Source of the DNA: Curvibacter cyanobacteriorum
Lineage (GTDB): Bacteria; Pseudomonadota; Gammaproteobacteria; Burkholderiales; Burkholderiaceae_C
Reading direction: 5' to 3'
Length of the DNA stretch: 64,000 nt
NCBI RefSeq assembly: GCF_028649475.1
Contig: NZ_JAQSIP010000007.1
Span: 62,001 to 126,000 of the forward strand
Both the position numbers and the translations under genes were made by a program. The notes beneath the pieces were generated by a model. That model was not told where the DNA came from. It saw only the letters and a list, made by a program, of their open reading frames with translations, and did no database searches. Within the stretch, counting starts at the first letter, position 1, and the number at the start of each line of letters is the position of its first letter. Shown here in pieces: positions 8,073 to 16,760 of the stretch.

Positions 8073-9685
8073 GAGGCCTCCTGCACCCGCGACGTCCGCG
8101 CGGTGTGGGCCGCCCGGTCCGTGGAGCGCTGGGTGGGCGAGGGGCCGAGGGGGCGTGCGCAGCGGATCGCCAGCATGGCATGCAGGGCGGCGAACACCCA
8201 CAACATCAGTTCGATGCCGATGAACACCCAATCCCCTTCGGCCACACTGCGCCACAGGGGCCGGTGGGTGGCGAACAGGTTCCACAACGGCAAGGCGGCG
8301 AGCAAGGCGGTGGCCAGGCCCAGTTGCTCGACCCAGGCGCGGCGCCCGGGGCGCAGCGCGGCGTGCAGCAGGCTCAGCGCCCAGGCGGCGAAGAACAGAT
8401 GCACTTCCCACTGGGCCCGGTCGGGCAGTTCGAGCGGCAGCAGGCGGTTGCCCCACAGGTAGGCGGTCATGGCGATCGACAGGCCCGCCAGGGTGGCGAT
8501 GTTGAGCCGTTCCACCAGCCAGAAGCCGATGTGGGGCCGATCCGGGCGGGCCAGTCGGCCGCGCCGCTTGACGGTCCACATCACCAGGCCGGTGCCCACC
8601 ATGGCGGTTCCGGCCAGGCTGACGATGAAGTACAGCCAGCGGGTCAGGGGGTCACTGAAGCGGCCCACATGCAGGGCCACCATCACCCCACGGGTCTCGG
8701 CGGCCGGGCCGACCTGTTCGCGCGCTTCGAGCAGGGCGCCCGTGCTGCCATCAAACAGCAGGTATTGGGGGCTCACGGAGCCGCGGCCCGCTTCGCCGCG
8801 CGTCACCGCCACGCGTGCCGCCGCGTCGCCGTTCAAGGTGACCACCACGCCCCGCACCGGGGCATCGCCCCAGCGGGCCTGGGCTTGGCGCACCATGTCC
8901 TGCACCGGGGCCAGGGCCACCGCCTGGCCACTGGGGCGGCCGGGCTGGATGAAGGCATTGAGTTCGCGGCTCAAGGCCTGACGCTCGGCGGGGCTGCGGA
9001 AGGCGGCCTGCTCACCGAAGGGCATGTACAGCGCCATCAGGGTGACCAGACCGGTGTAGGTGATCATCGCGTGGAAGGGCAGTCCCAGTACCGACAGCGC
9101 GTTGTGGGCATCCAGCCACGACCGCTGGCCCTTGCCCCAGCGGAAGGTGAAAAAGTCCACAAAGATCTTTTTGTGGGTGATCACCCCACTGACGATCGCC
9201 ACCAGCATGGCCATGGCGCAGACGCCGGCGATCCAGCGTCCCCACAAGGCTGGCAGGTAGTGAAACTGGAAATGAAAGCGGTAGAAGAAGTCACCGCCCA
9301 GGGTCTCGCGTCCCGCCACTTTGAGCCCGGTGGCCGGGTCGAAGTGCGCGTTCTCAAAGCCGCGCCGTCCGCCTGTGCCACCGGTGCGCCAGAAGGCGCT
9401 GGCGGTGTTGTCGCGTTCACTGGGCAGGGTCACGCCCCACTGGGGGCTGTTGGGCGCCAGGGTCTGCAGCGTGTCGACCACGCGCTGGGCCACGAGCGCT
9501 GGGTCCGGGCGCTCGCTGCTCTGCGGCACTTCAGGGCGCATCCACTGCGAGATCTCTTCTTTGAAATAGCTCACCGATCCGGTGAGGAACATGGCGTACA
9601 ACACCCAGCCCACCAACAGGCCTGCCCAGAGGTGCAGGTCCGACATGGTCTGGCGCAGGCCGCGGGGTGCGGGTTCCGGGCTCAT
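8069..9685 (-). CDS. PepSY-associated inner-membrane protein (putative ferric-siderophore reductase)
   Basis: 538 residues. The frame stays open further upstream, but the ATG at 9685 has an excellent AAGGAGG site and overlaps the previous gene by four bases. The PepSY_TM pattern is visible: the first helix HLWAGLLVGWVLYAMFLTGS, FHFQFHYLP with conserved histidines, AIVSGVITHKKIFVDFF, and DAHNALSVLGLPFHAMITYTG, then three or four helices in the C-terminal third. Histidines inside helices suggest haem or metal ligation. Family members near TonB receptors reduce or process siderophores in the periplasm. Substrate unproven. Confidence 0.82.
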   Translation of the reverse strand: MSPEPAPRGLRQTMSDLHLWAGLLVGWVLYAMFLTGSVSYFKEEISQWMRPEVPQSSERPDPALVAQRVVDTLQTLAPNSPQWGVTLPSERDNTASAFWRTGGTGGRRGFENAHFDPATGLKVAGRETLGGDFFYRFHFQFHYLPALWGRWIAGVCAMAMLVAIVSGVITHKKIFVDFFTFRWGKGQRSWLDAHNALSVLGLPFHAMITYTGLVTLMALYMPFGEQAAFRSPAERQALSRELNAFIQPGRPSGQAVALAPVQDMVRQAQARWGDAPVRGVVVTLNGDAAARVAVTRGEAGRGSVSPQYLLFDGSTGALLEAREQVGPAAETRGVMVALHVGRFSDPLTRWLYFIVSLAGTAMVGTGLVMWTVKRRGRLARPDRPHIGFWLVERLNIATLAGLSIAMTAYLWGNRLLPLELPDRAQWEVHLFFAAWALSLLHAALRPGRRAWVEQLGLATALLAALPLWNLFATHRPLWRSVAEGDWVFIGIELMLWVFAALHAMLAIRCARPLGPSPTQRSTDRAAHTARTSRVQEAS

Positions 9686-9978
9686 GAATGTCCTCCTTGC
9701 CAGACCTGTTGGGCCAGCAGCAGCAGCGGCAGGGCGACCAGCAGCAGGCCGAGCCAGGCTCGGCGTGCGCTGCGCACCGCAAAGACCCAGACCACCGCGG
9801 CGGCGTACAGGGCAAAGCTCATCAACATGCCTGCTATCACGGCTTGGGGGCGGCTCACGGGCAAGGCCAGCACGGCCACACTGGCCAAGGCGGCCACCGC
9901 GTAGCCGCCACCGATGGCGGCGATGAGGCGGGAGATCAAGGGCCCGGTTTCCAGCACCCGGTGCAGTGTCGGTTTCAT
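9682..9978 (-). CDS. DUF3649-type small membrane protein of iron-uptake operon
   Basis: 98 residues with three hydrophobic segments. It begins MKPTLHRVLETGPLISRLIAA and ends in a leucine-rich helix followed by QQVWQGGHS. Length, topology and position between a DUF4198 gene and a PepSY gene match DUF3649 proteins of beta-proteobacterial iron clusters. It overlaps both neighbours by four bases (ATGA), which shows a tightly coupled operon. Molecular role unknown. Confidence 0.75.
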   Translation of the reverse strand: MKPTLHRVLETGPLISRLIAAIGGGYAVAALASVAVLALPVSRPQAVIAGMLMSFALYAAAVVWVFAVRSARRAWLGLLLVALPLLLLAQQVWQGGHS

Positions 9979-10715
9979 CGGCTGGGGGTGGCGGCCGGAC
10001 TGGCCGGCAGGGCTGGCAGACCGTCGGCCTGAACATAGGTCAGGGTGGTCACGTAGCTGGCAGCGTCGTACTTCTCAGGTCCTTGGAGACCGGTCCGTTC
10101 GCCGGGCGTCTTGTCGCTGTGGCTGGCTTCGGCCACATAGGTGCCGCGCCAAGGCAGGTCAAACTTGACCAGGCCCTGCTCGTCGCTGCGGGCTTCCTTG
10201 GCCCAGCCCGAGGCCGTCACGAGGTTGACTTTGACCTTGGCCAGGGCCTGCCCCTTGAAGACCACCTTGAGCTCTCCGGGCGTGCCGGTGGTCACCAGGT
10301 CGAACGTCAGGCGCGGGGGCTGGGCTGTCCACTGCGTGACCAGGCGAGCCGCAGGCACATACCAACCCTTGGCCTGTGGGCCCACTTGGGGCATGGCATA
10401 GAGCGGGTACTGGGCGTCTTCGGCGACGATGGACTCTCCCTGGGCCGCTTGGAAGGGCAGCACAAAGCCATGGGGCTTTTTGGTCAGGGCCTGCTGGCGT
10501 TCACCCCGGGGGGACAGCAGGGTGGCCATGGGGCGGCCCAGTTTGTCGAGCAGTCCGGGCGAGGTTTCGCGCAGGTTGTCGCCGAACTCGCCAAAGTTCA
10601 ATGTCGCGCCTTCAGCGCCTGGCGCCTGTTCCAGCCAGATCTGATGGGCTTGGGCGGAGGCCGCCGTCAGGCTGCCGAGGGTGAGCAGGGCCAGGGTGTG
10701 GATGAGCTTGTGCAT
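9975..10715 (-). CDS. DUF4198 periplasmic protein of metal-uptake operon
   Basis: 246 residues with a clear signal peptide (MHKLIHTLALLTLGSLTAAS, cleavage expected after AQA). The mature protein starts HQIWLEQ, the usual DUF4198 beginning with an N-terminal histidine that can become the first residue. The remainder is beta-rich, with a carboxypeptidase-regulatory-like fold near residues 155-215. Family members occur next to metal transporters and TonB receptors and are thought to bind metal or metal complexes in the periplasm. Here it lies directly behind a TonB receptor and is coupled by overlap to the DUF3649 gene. Confidence 0.8.
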   Translation of the reverse strand: MHKLIHTLALLTLGSLTAASAQAHQIWLEQAPGAEGATLNFGEFGDNLRETSPGLLDKLGRPMATLLSPRGERQQALTKKPHGFVLPFQAAQGESIVAEDAQYPLYAMPQVGPQAKGWYVPAARLVTQWTAQPPRLTFDLVTTGTPGELKVVFKGQALAKVKVNLVTASGWAKEARSDEQGLVKFDLPWRGTYVAEASHSDKTPGERTGLQGPEKYDAASYVTTLTYVQADGLPALPASPAATPSR

Positions 10716-10800
10716 GGGTTTTCTTTCGCGGCTTGAGGTGAGTCAGTCGGCACCGCATCGCACCCCGGGCGAGGCCGCGCGGTGCTGGGGCGGTGAAGGG

Positions 10801-12948
10801 TCAGAAGTCAATGGCGGTGGACAGCATCAGCGTGCGGGGGGCGCCCACGGTCACATACCCGCTGGCGGTCACCCAGTAGGCTTGGTCGGCGGCGTTTTCC
10901 AGGTTGGCGCGGAACACCACTTGCTTGCCTGACCACCGGGTGGCGTAGCGCGCGCCCAGGTCCATGCGGGTCCAGGCGGGCATGCGCAGCAGGTTGGCGG
11001 AGTCGTAGTACATCGACGAGGTGCTGATCACCCGGCCATTCAGGCTCAGGCCAGGCACCCAGGGGGTGTCCCAGTCCAGCCCCAGGTTGTAGGTGCGGTC
11101 GGGCACCCCGGGGGCGTCTTTGCCTTGGTTCGTGCCACTGGCCGTGCGCACCAGCTTGGCCTGGTTGAACGAGGCGCTGGACATCACCCGCAGGCCGCGC
11201 TGCACCTCCCCATAGGCCGACAGTTCCAGTCCGCGGTTACGTTGCAGGCCGCCGAAGCTGTAGACGTTGTTCTCGGTGATGGCGCTGGGGCGCTCGATTT
11301 GGTAGAGCGCCGCCTGCGTGATCAGCGTGCCCCAGTCCTTCTTGAGCCCCAGTTCGTGCTGTTTGGATTTCTGCGGTGCGAACACCTGGCCTGCGTTGGA
11401 CAGGGAGGCCCCGGCCGTGCCACCGGCCGTGAGTCCGGCCGTGTGGTTGTAGTAGACCGATGTGTCCTTGTCGAGCTTGAACACCAGGCCCAGCAACGGC
11501 GTCACGCTGCTGGCTTTGTAAGGGATGGAGCCGTTGACGCTTTTTTGGTGGATGGTCTGGTCCCGCACCCCGAGCGTGGCCAACAGGCGGTTGTTGAAGA
11601 AGCCCATGGTGTCGGCCAGTGCCACGCTGCTTTGCGCCAGATCAGCGGAGCGGGTCGGTGTGCCGCGGGCAAAGGTGATGGCCGGCAAGGCCGAGGGCTG
11701 GTAGAGGTTGGACGCGGTGGCCGCGCTGGTCAGTTGGTAGAAGTACCCCGTCTCGCGCTGCATCTGGTTGGCGGCCAGCACCAGGGTGTGGCGCACCTCG
11801 CCCGTGCTGAACTGGGTTCGCACGCCCACATCGGCCGAGGTCGTCTTGTTGTATTCGTCGTAGTAGCCATTGCGCACCGTGAAGTTGCCCGCGGTGTTGA
11901 TCCGTGTGGCCGCGGTGGGGAAGTTCTGCTGGCTGGCCACGTCGCTGTAGCCGATCGAGCCATACAAGGTGCTGCGCTCGTTCAGGTCGTACTCGATGCG
12001 TGAGATGACGGTCTTGGCCTGGTCAGCCAGCTTGGCGCCAGGGTAGAAGGTCGAGCGGTTGTCGGGCACAGCGGGCACTTGCGTGATGCCGGCCAGGAAG
12101 GCCGCTTGAGGCCGGTAGTTGTCGGTCTGGCCTTCGGTGTAGAGCAGATCGGCCGAGGCGCGCAGGCGGGTCCCGGCATAGTCCAAGCCGAGCGCCCCCA
12201 GACCCAGGCGCTGGTTGCCGCCGCGGATGTTGCCTTCGCCATCGCGCCAGACGGCATTGGCACGCACGCCCCACTGGTTGTCTTGGCCAAAGCGGCGTCC
12301 CACGTCCAGGTGGGTGCCCCATTGGGCGCCGCTCATGTACGTGGCGGTCAGGCGGGTCAGGGGCACATCCCCGGCCCGCTTGGTGACCACGTTGATGTTG
12401 CCGCCCACGCTGCCATTGGGCCCCACGCCGTTGGTCAGAGCGCCTGGGCCCTTCAGCACTTCCACGCGTTCGATCATCTCGAGCGGCATGCGGGTCGAGG
12501 GGGCCAGGCCATACAGCCCGTTCAGGCTGACGTCGCGCGAGCCCACCGACAAGCCCCGGATCTGGTAGTCATCCCCGTAGCCGCCCCGCGCTTGCAGGGT
12601 GCGCACGGAGGCGTCGTTCATGACCACATCCGACACGGTCAGACCTTGTTGGTTCTCGATCAACTCCGCGGTGTAGTTGGTGGTGCTGAAGGGCACGTCC
12701 ATCAGGTCGGTGCGCCCCAGGATCCCCAGGTCACCGCCGCGGGCCAGTTGCTTGCCCGAATAGGTCTTCTGCAACCCCCCAATCGCCTCGCTCTGAGCGG
12801 ACACCGTCACGTTGCTCAGGGTGCCCTGGCTGTCGGTGGCTTGTGCGTGGGCCCCGACGGCGCTGACCAGCACACTCAGGCCAACCAAGTGCCGGGCCAG
12901 ACGGGCCACAGGGGTCGAGGGGAACGGGGGGCGAGATGAGGCGTTCAT
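10801..12948 (-). CDS. TonB-dependent siderophore receptor
   Basis: 715-residue outer-membrane receptor. It has a signal peptide ending AVGAHA, then a plug domain (residues ~50-200: TYSGKQLARGGDLGILG, YQIRGLSVGSRDVSLNGLYG, MIERVEVLKGPGALTNG, GGNINVVTKRA), then a 22-strand-type barrel ending in a terminal Phe (MLSTAIDF), the usual outer-membrane assembly signal. The plug resembles hydroxamate/catecholate ferric-siderophore receptors. Two Fur-box-like sequences lie upstream, so iron repression is likely. Although the nearby NikR/NiCoT pair suggests nickel, the Fur sites favour iron. Actual ligand unknown. Confidence 0.88.
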   Translation of the reverse strand: MNASSRPPFPSTPVARLARHLVGLSVLVSAVGAHAQATDSQGTLSNVTVSAQSEAIGGLQKTYSGKQLARGGDLGILGRTDLMDVPFSTTNYTAELIENQQGLTVSDVVMNDASVRTLQARGGYGDDYQIRGLSVGSRDVSLNGLYGLAPSTRMPLEMIERVEVLKGPGALTNGVGPNGSVGGNINVVTKRAGDVPLTRLTATYMSGAQWGTHLDVGRRFGQDNQWGVRANAVWRDGEGNIRGGNQRLGLGALGLDYAGTRLRASADLLYTEGQTDNYRPQAAFLAGITQVPAVPDNRSTFYPGAKLADQAKTVISRIEYDLNERSTLYGSIGYSDVASQQNFPTAATRINTAGNFTVRNGYYDEYNKTTSADVGVRTQFSTGEVRHTLVLAANQMQRETGYFYQLTSAATASNLYQPSALPAITFARGTPTRSADLAQSSVALADTMGFFNNRLLATLGVRDQTIHQKSVNGSIPYKASSVTPLLGLVFKLDKDTSVYYNHTAGLTAGGTAGASLSNAGQVFAPQKSKQHELGLKKDWGTLITQAALYQIERPSAITENNVYSFGGLQRNRGLELSAYGEVQRGLRVMSSASFNQAKLVRTASGTNQGKDAPGVPDRTYNLGLDWDTPWVPGLSLNGRVISTSSMYYDSANLLRMPAWTRMDLGARYATRWSGKQVVFRANLENAADQAYWVTASGYVTVGAPRTLMLSTAIDF

Positions 12949-13040
12949 GAATCAGCGGATCCAACAGGGGGGCGGTGGCCCGGTCAGCAAGGGGAGGCCG
13001 GTCACCCATGGGTGAAAGAAGTTTTGCGAATTGTAATGTT

Positions 13041-13059
13041 AATGAGAATTAAACTCATT
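13041..13059. promoter_or_regulatory. Fur-box-like site upstream of the TonB receptor
   Basis: AATGAGAATTAAACTCATT is a 19-bp near-palindrome (AATGAG/CTCATT arms) of Fur-box type, 93 bases upstream of the receptor start in a markedly AT-rich patch. It would repress the receptor operon when iron is ample. Confidence 0.7.
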
Positions 13060-13166
13060 ACAAAATGAATGGGTTTCGAGTCCATTCGCCAAAGAACAGT
13101 GCCGGGCCCCGTGCGCGGTCGCCGCCAGGCCATGGCACCGAGCACCGAGCACCGATTTTTGTAATA

Positions 13167-13185
13167 GAATGAGAATTATTCTCAC
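13167..13185. promoter_or_regulatory. Second Fur-box-like site
   Basis: GAATGAGAATTATTCTCAC has TGAGAAT arms in near-perfect dyad around a TA-rich centre, close to the classical 19-bp Fur box. It lies 126 bases beyond the first site, away from the receptor. No coding gene follows rightward for about 600 bases, so it may serve a distal receptor promoter or an unannotated RNA. Confidence 0.65.
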
Positions 13186-13780
13186 AAATCCAAGGCCCAC
13201 CGCCGCTGGAATCAGGCGGTAGGGAGGGGCGAAACGGACCGCAGCGGAGCGTGGTGGCCCGAGGGCCGTGCCACCGAGCGTGGCCCCTGTCCAGTGCGGT
13301 CGCCAGGCCGCAACGCCAGGTCCTGAGCCCAGGACCCAGGTGGCGGGCGCCGTTGCGCGTGGGTTTGTGGGTGGGCTAGCCGATTTCCGGCCTGCCTCGC
13401 CTCATGCTCCAAACACCTGTATTTCAGTTTCTCCAGGGTTCCCGGCATGACTCAAGGGGTGAGGCAGGCTCTTTTCTACCGCGCGCACAGGGGCTGCAAG
13501 GCGTCCACCGCGTTCCGCGCGCCTGCTGTGCCGGGCTGGCCGCCCCTGCGGGGCGATGGTCTTGCGGCCCCGTGTGCAGACCGCCCTGCCGCGCCCAACA
13601 GCCGTCCCACAGGCCAACGCTGATCAAAGCTGACCCACGCTGATCAAAGCTGACCGTTCGCAACCATCCGCCGCTTCAGCGCGCTGATTGGGGGCGGCAT
13701 CGTGATCAGGTCACCGCCGTGCCTCACCAGACCCGCGGCTGAGCGCAGGTCGCCCCGCCTGTGCGGGGCCCGGGAGCCCC
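13186..13780. other. Gene-free stretch between Fur site and aroQ
   Basis: About 600 bases with no convincing coding frame on either strand; the open frames present are short, Arg/Pro-rich and unlike known proteins. It contains a 19-bp direct repeat (separate entry) and several GC-rich inverted segments. No RNase P, tmRNA or riboswitch core was recognised. Confidence 0.5.
13617..13655. repeat. Two direct copies of a 19-bp unit, period 20
   Basis: ACGCTGATCAAAGCTGACC occurs at 13617-13635 and again, exactly, at 13637-13655. Each copy contains TGATCA and a GCTGA..GCTGA pattern. Repeats of this style occur at the ends of IS21-family elements, so this may be an insertion-sequence relic, but no transposase remnant is visible. 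The repeat itself is certain; the origin is a guess. Confidence 0.6.
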
Positions 13781-14233
13781 TCAAGCGCTGGCGCGCACGG
13801 CCGACACCGCGGCGCGCAGGGCCAGCAGGTAGCTGTCGACGCCAAACCCGCAGATCTGGCCCTTCACGATGTCCGCGAACACCGAGGTGTGGCGAAACGG
13901 TTCGCGCGCGTGGATGTTGGACATGTGCAGCTCAACCACTGGCACGGTCAGGATGGCCAGCGCGTCGCGGATGCCATAGCTGTAGTGGGTCCAGGCGCCC
14001 GCGTTGATCAGCACGGCGTCGGTGCCGTCCTGAAACGCCGCATGGATGCGCTCGCACATCTCGCTTTCAGCGTTGGTCTGGAACGAGGTCACCTCGGCGT
14101 TCAGTTCACGGCCCAGGGTCTGCAACTGCTGGTCAATCTCGGCCAGCGTGATGGTGCCGTACTGGGCCGGGTCCCGCTTGCCAAACATGTTGTGGTTGAT
14201 GCCGTGGAGCATGAGGACTTGGAGCGCGCGCAT
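13781..14233 (-). CDS. aroQ: Type II 3-dehydroquinate dehydratase, divergent variant
   Basis: 150 residues, the normal type II size. The enzyme interconverts 3-dehydroquinate and 3-dehydroshikimate as a cytosolic dodecamer. Family blocks are visible: the N-terminal loop with the essential Arg and Tyr (KRDPAQYG), INAGAWTHYSYGIRDAL, and ELHMSNIHAREPFRH with the catalytic His. Several normally fixed positions differ: the family's GPNLN is GINHN, and INPxxYTHTS is INAGAWTHYS. It follows a TRAP transporter, so it may act in catabolism of quinate-like compounds rather than in the shikimate pathway. A hairpin with T-rich tail separates it from dctP. Confidence 0.8.
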   Translation of the reverse strand: MRALQVLMLHGINHNMFGKRDPAQYGTITLAEIDQQLQTLGRELNAEVTSFQTNAESEMCERIHAAFQDGTDAVLINAGAWTHYSYGIRDALAILTVPVVELHMSNIHAREPFRHTSVFADIVKGQICGFGVDSYLLALRAAVSAVRASA

Positions 14234-14280
14234 GGGGTGGGTTCGAGAGGGGGATTGAAAAAATGAGAAGTTCAAACCAA

Positions 14281-14309
14281 ACGGCCTGACCGCGTGGCAG
14301 TCAGGCCGT
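14281..14309 (-). terminator. Intrinsic terminator or attenuator after dctP
   Basis: A perfect 10-bp stem (ACGGCCTGAC/GTCAGGCCGT) with a nine-base loop lies 25 bases after the dctP stop. On the minus strand it is followed by a T-rich stretch. It lies before aroQ, so it may reduce aroQ expression relative to the transporter. Confidence 0.65.
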
Positions 14310-14333
14310 GGTGTTGGGGCGGTGTGGCTGGGT

Positions 14334-15341
14334 TTACTTGCGCAGCTTGGCCAGTTCGGCTTGCAGGGCGTTGACCACGTCCACACCGGCGATGGCCGCG
14401 TGCTTGTCGATCACCGGCTTCAGCTTTTCGCGGAACTTGGCCAGTTCAGCGGCGTTGAACTCGGTGACTTGCATGCCGTGCTTCTTCAGGCTGTCGAGGG
14501 CAGCACCCGCTTGTTCGCGCGACACGCCGCGCTGGAACTTGGCGGCTTCAACACCGGCGTCGGCAATGATCTTCTTCTCGTCGGCGCTCAGGGTGTCCCA
14601 GAACTTCTTGCTGATGATCAGCGACTGCGGGTTGTACTGGTGGTTGGTCACGGCCAGGTGCTTCTGCACTTCGTACAGCTTGTTCGCCTCGACCACCGTG
14701 AAGGGGTTCTCCTGGCCGTCGATGGCCTTGTTCTCCAGCGCGCCGTACACCTCCGGGAAGGCCATCGGCGTGGGGTTGGCGCCCAGGGCGGTGACCCAGT
14801 CGACGTTGATGGCGTTGGGGATCACGCGCAGCTTCAGGCCGGCGATGTCCTCGACCTTGTTGATCGGACGCTTGCCATTGGTGATGTTGCGGAAGCCCAG
14901 TTCCCAGTACGCCAGGCCGTGGATGCCCTTGGCGTCCAGGCGGTCGTGCATCATCTTGCCGAAGGGACCGTCGACCACGGCGTCGGCTTCCTGGGCGTTG
15001 GCGAACATGAAGGGGAAGTCGAACACCGAGAACTCCTTCAGCACATTGGCCAGGATGCCCGAGTTCATGACCATCATCTCCAGCGTGCCGCCTTGCAGGG
15101 CCGAGATGTTTTGCGCGTCGCCGCCCAGCACGCCGCCGGCGAACACATTGACCTTGAGCTTGCCGCCCGAGCGGGCGCTGACGAGCTCAGCAAACTTCTC
15201 GGCACCGGTCACCAGCGGGTGGCCCTTGGGGTTTTGCGTGGCGAACTTGATGGTGCGCGACTTGATGTCTTGGGCCGTGGCCAGGCCCATGGCGCTCACT
15301 GCGACGGCGGCGATCAGGGTCTTCAGGAAAAATCGTTTCAT
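14334..15341 (-). CDS. dctP: TRAP transporter solute-binding protein (DctP family)
   Basis: 335 residues. A signal peptide (MKRFFLKTLIAAVAVSAMG, cleaved after ATA) is followed by a DctP fold: RTIKFATQNPKGHPLVTGAEKF at the start of the mature protein, GGxLGGDAQNISALQGGTLEM, and the conserved Arg that binds substrate carboxylate in GLKLRVIPN. The protein delivers a carboxylate substrate to DctQM in the periplasm. It is third in a dctQ-dctM-dctP-aroQ set. The neighbouring dehydroquinate dehydratase hints at a quinate/shikimate-type substrate, by context only. The ATG has a GGAGA site. Confidence 0.92.
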   Translation of the reverse strand: MKRFFLKTLIAAVAVSAMGLATAQDIKSRTIKFATQNPKGHPLVTGAEKFAELVSARSGGKLKVNVFAGGVLGGDAQNISALQGGTLEMMVMNSGILANVLKEFSVFDFPFMFANAQEADAVVDGPFGKMMHDRLDAKGIHGLAYWELGFRNITNGKRPINKVEDIAGLKLRVIPNAINVDWVTALGANPTPMAFPEVYGALENKAIDGQENPFTVVEANKLYEVQKHLAVTNHQYNPQSLIISKKFWDTLSADEKKIIADAGVEAAKFQRGVSREQAGAALDSLKKHGMQVTEFNAAELAKFREKLKPVIDKHAAIAGVDVVNALQAELAKLRK

Positions 15342-15413
15342 GCTTGTCTCCAGTCAGTGGGGTGTAGCGTCAAAAAAAGAAAGTGTGAAAAGAGAGGGGC
15401 GGTCCGAAGCGCC

Positions 15414-16691
15414 TCAGTAGAACCAGCGCAGCGGCGCCAGCACGGTCTGCGGGAACAGCACCATGATGAACATCACGATGAACTGCGCGGCCATGAAGGG
15501 CAGCACGCCGCGCGTGACCTCGTCCATCTTCATGCGCCCCACCCCCGCCACCACGTTGAGCACCGTGCCCACCGGCGGCGTGATCAGCCCGATCGAGTTG
15601 TTGATGATGAACAGCACCCCGAAGTACACCGGGTCAATGCCCGCGGCCTTGATCACCGGCATCAGCACCGGCGTCATGATCAGGATCGTCGGCGTCATGT
15701 CCATCGCCGTGCCCACCAGCATCACCAGCACCATGATCGCGATCAGCAGCAGCGTCTGGTTGTCCATGAAGGGCTTGAGCAACTGCACCATCTGCGCGGG
15801 CAGGTTGGCCACCGTGATCAGCCACGACGACACCATCGCCGCCGCCACCAGGAACATCACCACCGCCGTCGTCTTGGCCGCGGTCGCAAAGATCGGGTAC
15901 AGCGCCTTCAGCGGCAGCTCGCGGTAGATCACGCTGGCCACAAACAGCGAGTACACCGCAGCCACCACCGCCGCCTCGGTGGGCGTGAACACGCCCATGC
16001 GCAGGCCCACCAGGATGAACACCGGCAGCAGCAGCGCCCACACCGACTCGCGCGCGGCCTTCCAGACCTCGGCGCGGGTCTTCTTCTCGGGCAGCACCAG
16101 CTGCTCCTTGCGGCCCACCCACCACCAGGTCAGCGCCAGGCCCACGGCGATCATGATGCCGGGGAAGATGCCCGCGATGAACAGCTTGCTGATCGACACG
16201 TTGGCGGTGACGCCAAAGATCACAAAGCCGATGCTCGGCGGGATGATGGGGCCGATCACGCCCGAGGCCGCGATCAGGCCGCCCGAGACTTCCTTCTTGT
16301 GCCCGGCCTTGACCATCATGGGCAGCAACAGCGCGGTGAGCGCGGCCGCATCGGCCACCGCCGAGCCCGACAGGGCCGACAGCAGGCACGCCGCCAGGAT
16401 CACCACATAGCCCAGCCCGCCCTTGACGTGACCGACCAGGGCCAGCGCGAAGTTGACGATGCGCTGGGACAGGCCGCCCACGTTCATGATCTCGCCGGCG
16501 AGCATGAAGAAGGGCACGGCCAGCAGCGGAAAGCTGTCGGCGCCGTTGATGAAGTTCTGCGCCAGGATCTGCGCGTCAAACAGGTCCAGGTGCCACATCA
16601 GGGCCACGCCGCTGGCCAGCAGGGCGTAGGCAATGGGGATGCCCAGCATCATGGCGCCGATCAGGCTGCCCAGAAAAATCAGAACCGTCAT
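15414..16691 (-). CDS. dctM: TRAP transporter large permease subunit (DctM)
   Basis: 425 residues with about twelve hydrophobic segments, the DctM norm. The ends are typical: MTVLIFLGSLIGAMMLGIPIAYALL at the N-terminus and LFPQTVLAPLRWFY at the C-terminus. Internal family blocks include PFFMLAGEIMN, LSGSAVADAAALTALLLP, GPIIPPSIGFVIFG and SIGLITPPVGTVLNVV. It is the Na+-coupled translocation subunit, working with DctQ and DctP encoded on either side. The ATG follows a GGAG site. Spacing to dctQ is about 70 bases. Confidence 0.94.
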   Translation of the reverse strand: MTVLIFLGSLIGAMMLGIPIAYALLASGVALMWHLDLFDAQILAQNFINGADSFPLLAVPFFMLAGEIMNVGGLSQRIVNFALALVGHVKGGLGYVVILAACLLSALSGSAVADAAALTALLLPMMVKAGHKKEVSGGLIAASGVIGPIIPPSIGFVIFGVTANVSISKLFIAGIFPGIMIAVGLALTWWWVGRKEQLVLPEKKTRAEVWKAARESVWALLLPVFILVGLRMGVFTPTEAAVVAAVYSLFVASVIYRELPLKALYPIFATAAKTTAVVMFLVAAAMVSSWLITVANLPAQMVQLLKPFMDNQTLLLIAIMVLVMLVGTAMDMTPTILIMTPVLMPVIKAAGIDPVYFGVLFIINNSIGLITPPVGTVLNVVAGVGRMKMDEVTRGVLPFMAAQFIVMFIMVLFPQTVLAPLRWFY

Positions 16692-16760
16692 GGGAGTGCG
16701 CTCCGTTGTTATTAGAGTTGTTGTTGTGGTGGTGAGGGTGGGTGGGCTCAGGCCGTGGGC

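Noticed and set aside
10801-12948. Nickel-specific TonB receptor, because of nearby NikR and NiCoT
   Set aside because: Two Fur-box-like sites precede it and the plug resembles siderophore receptors; no NikR-like dyad was found upstream.
13186-13600. RNase P RNA or tmRNA in the gene-free region
   Set aside because: Conserved core sequences of either RNA are absent.
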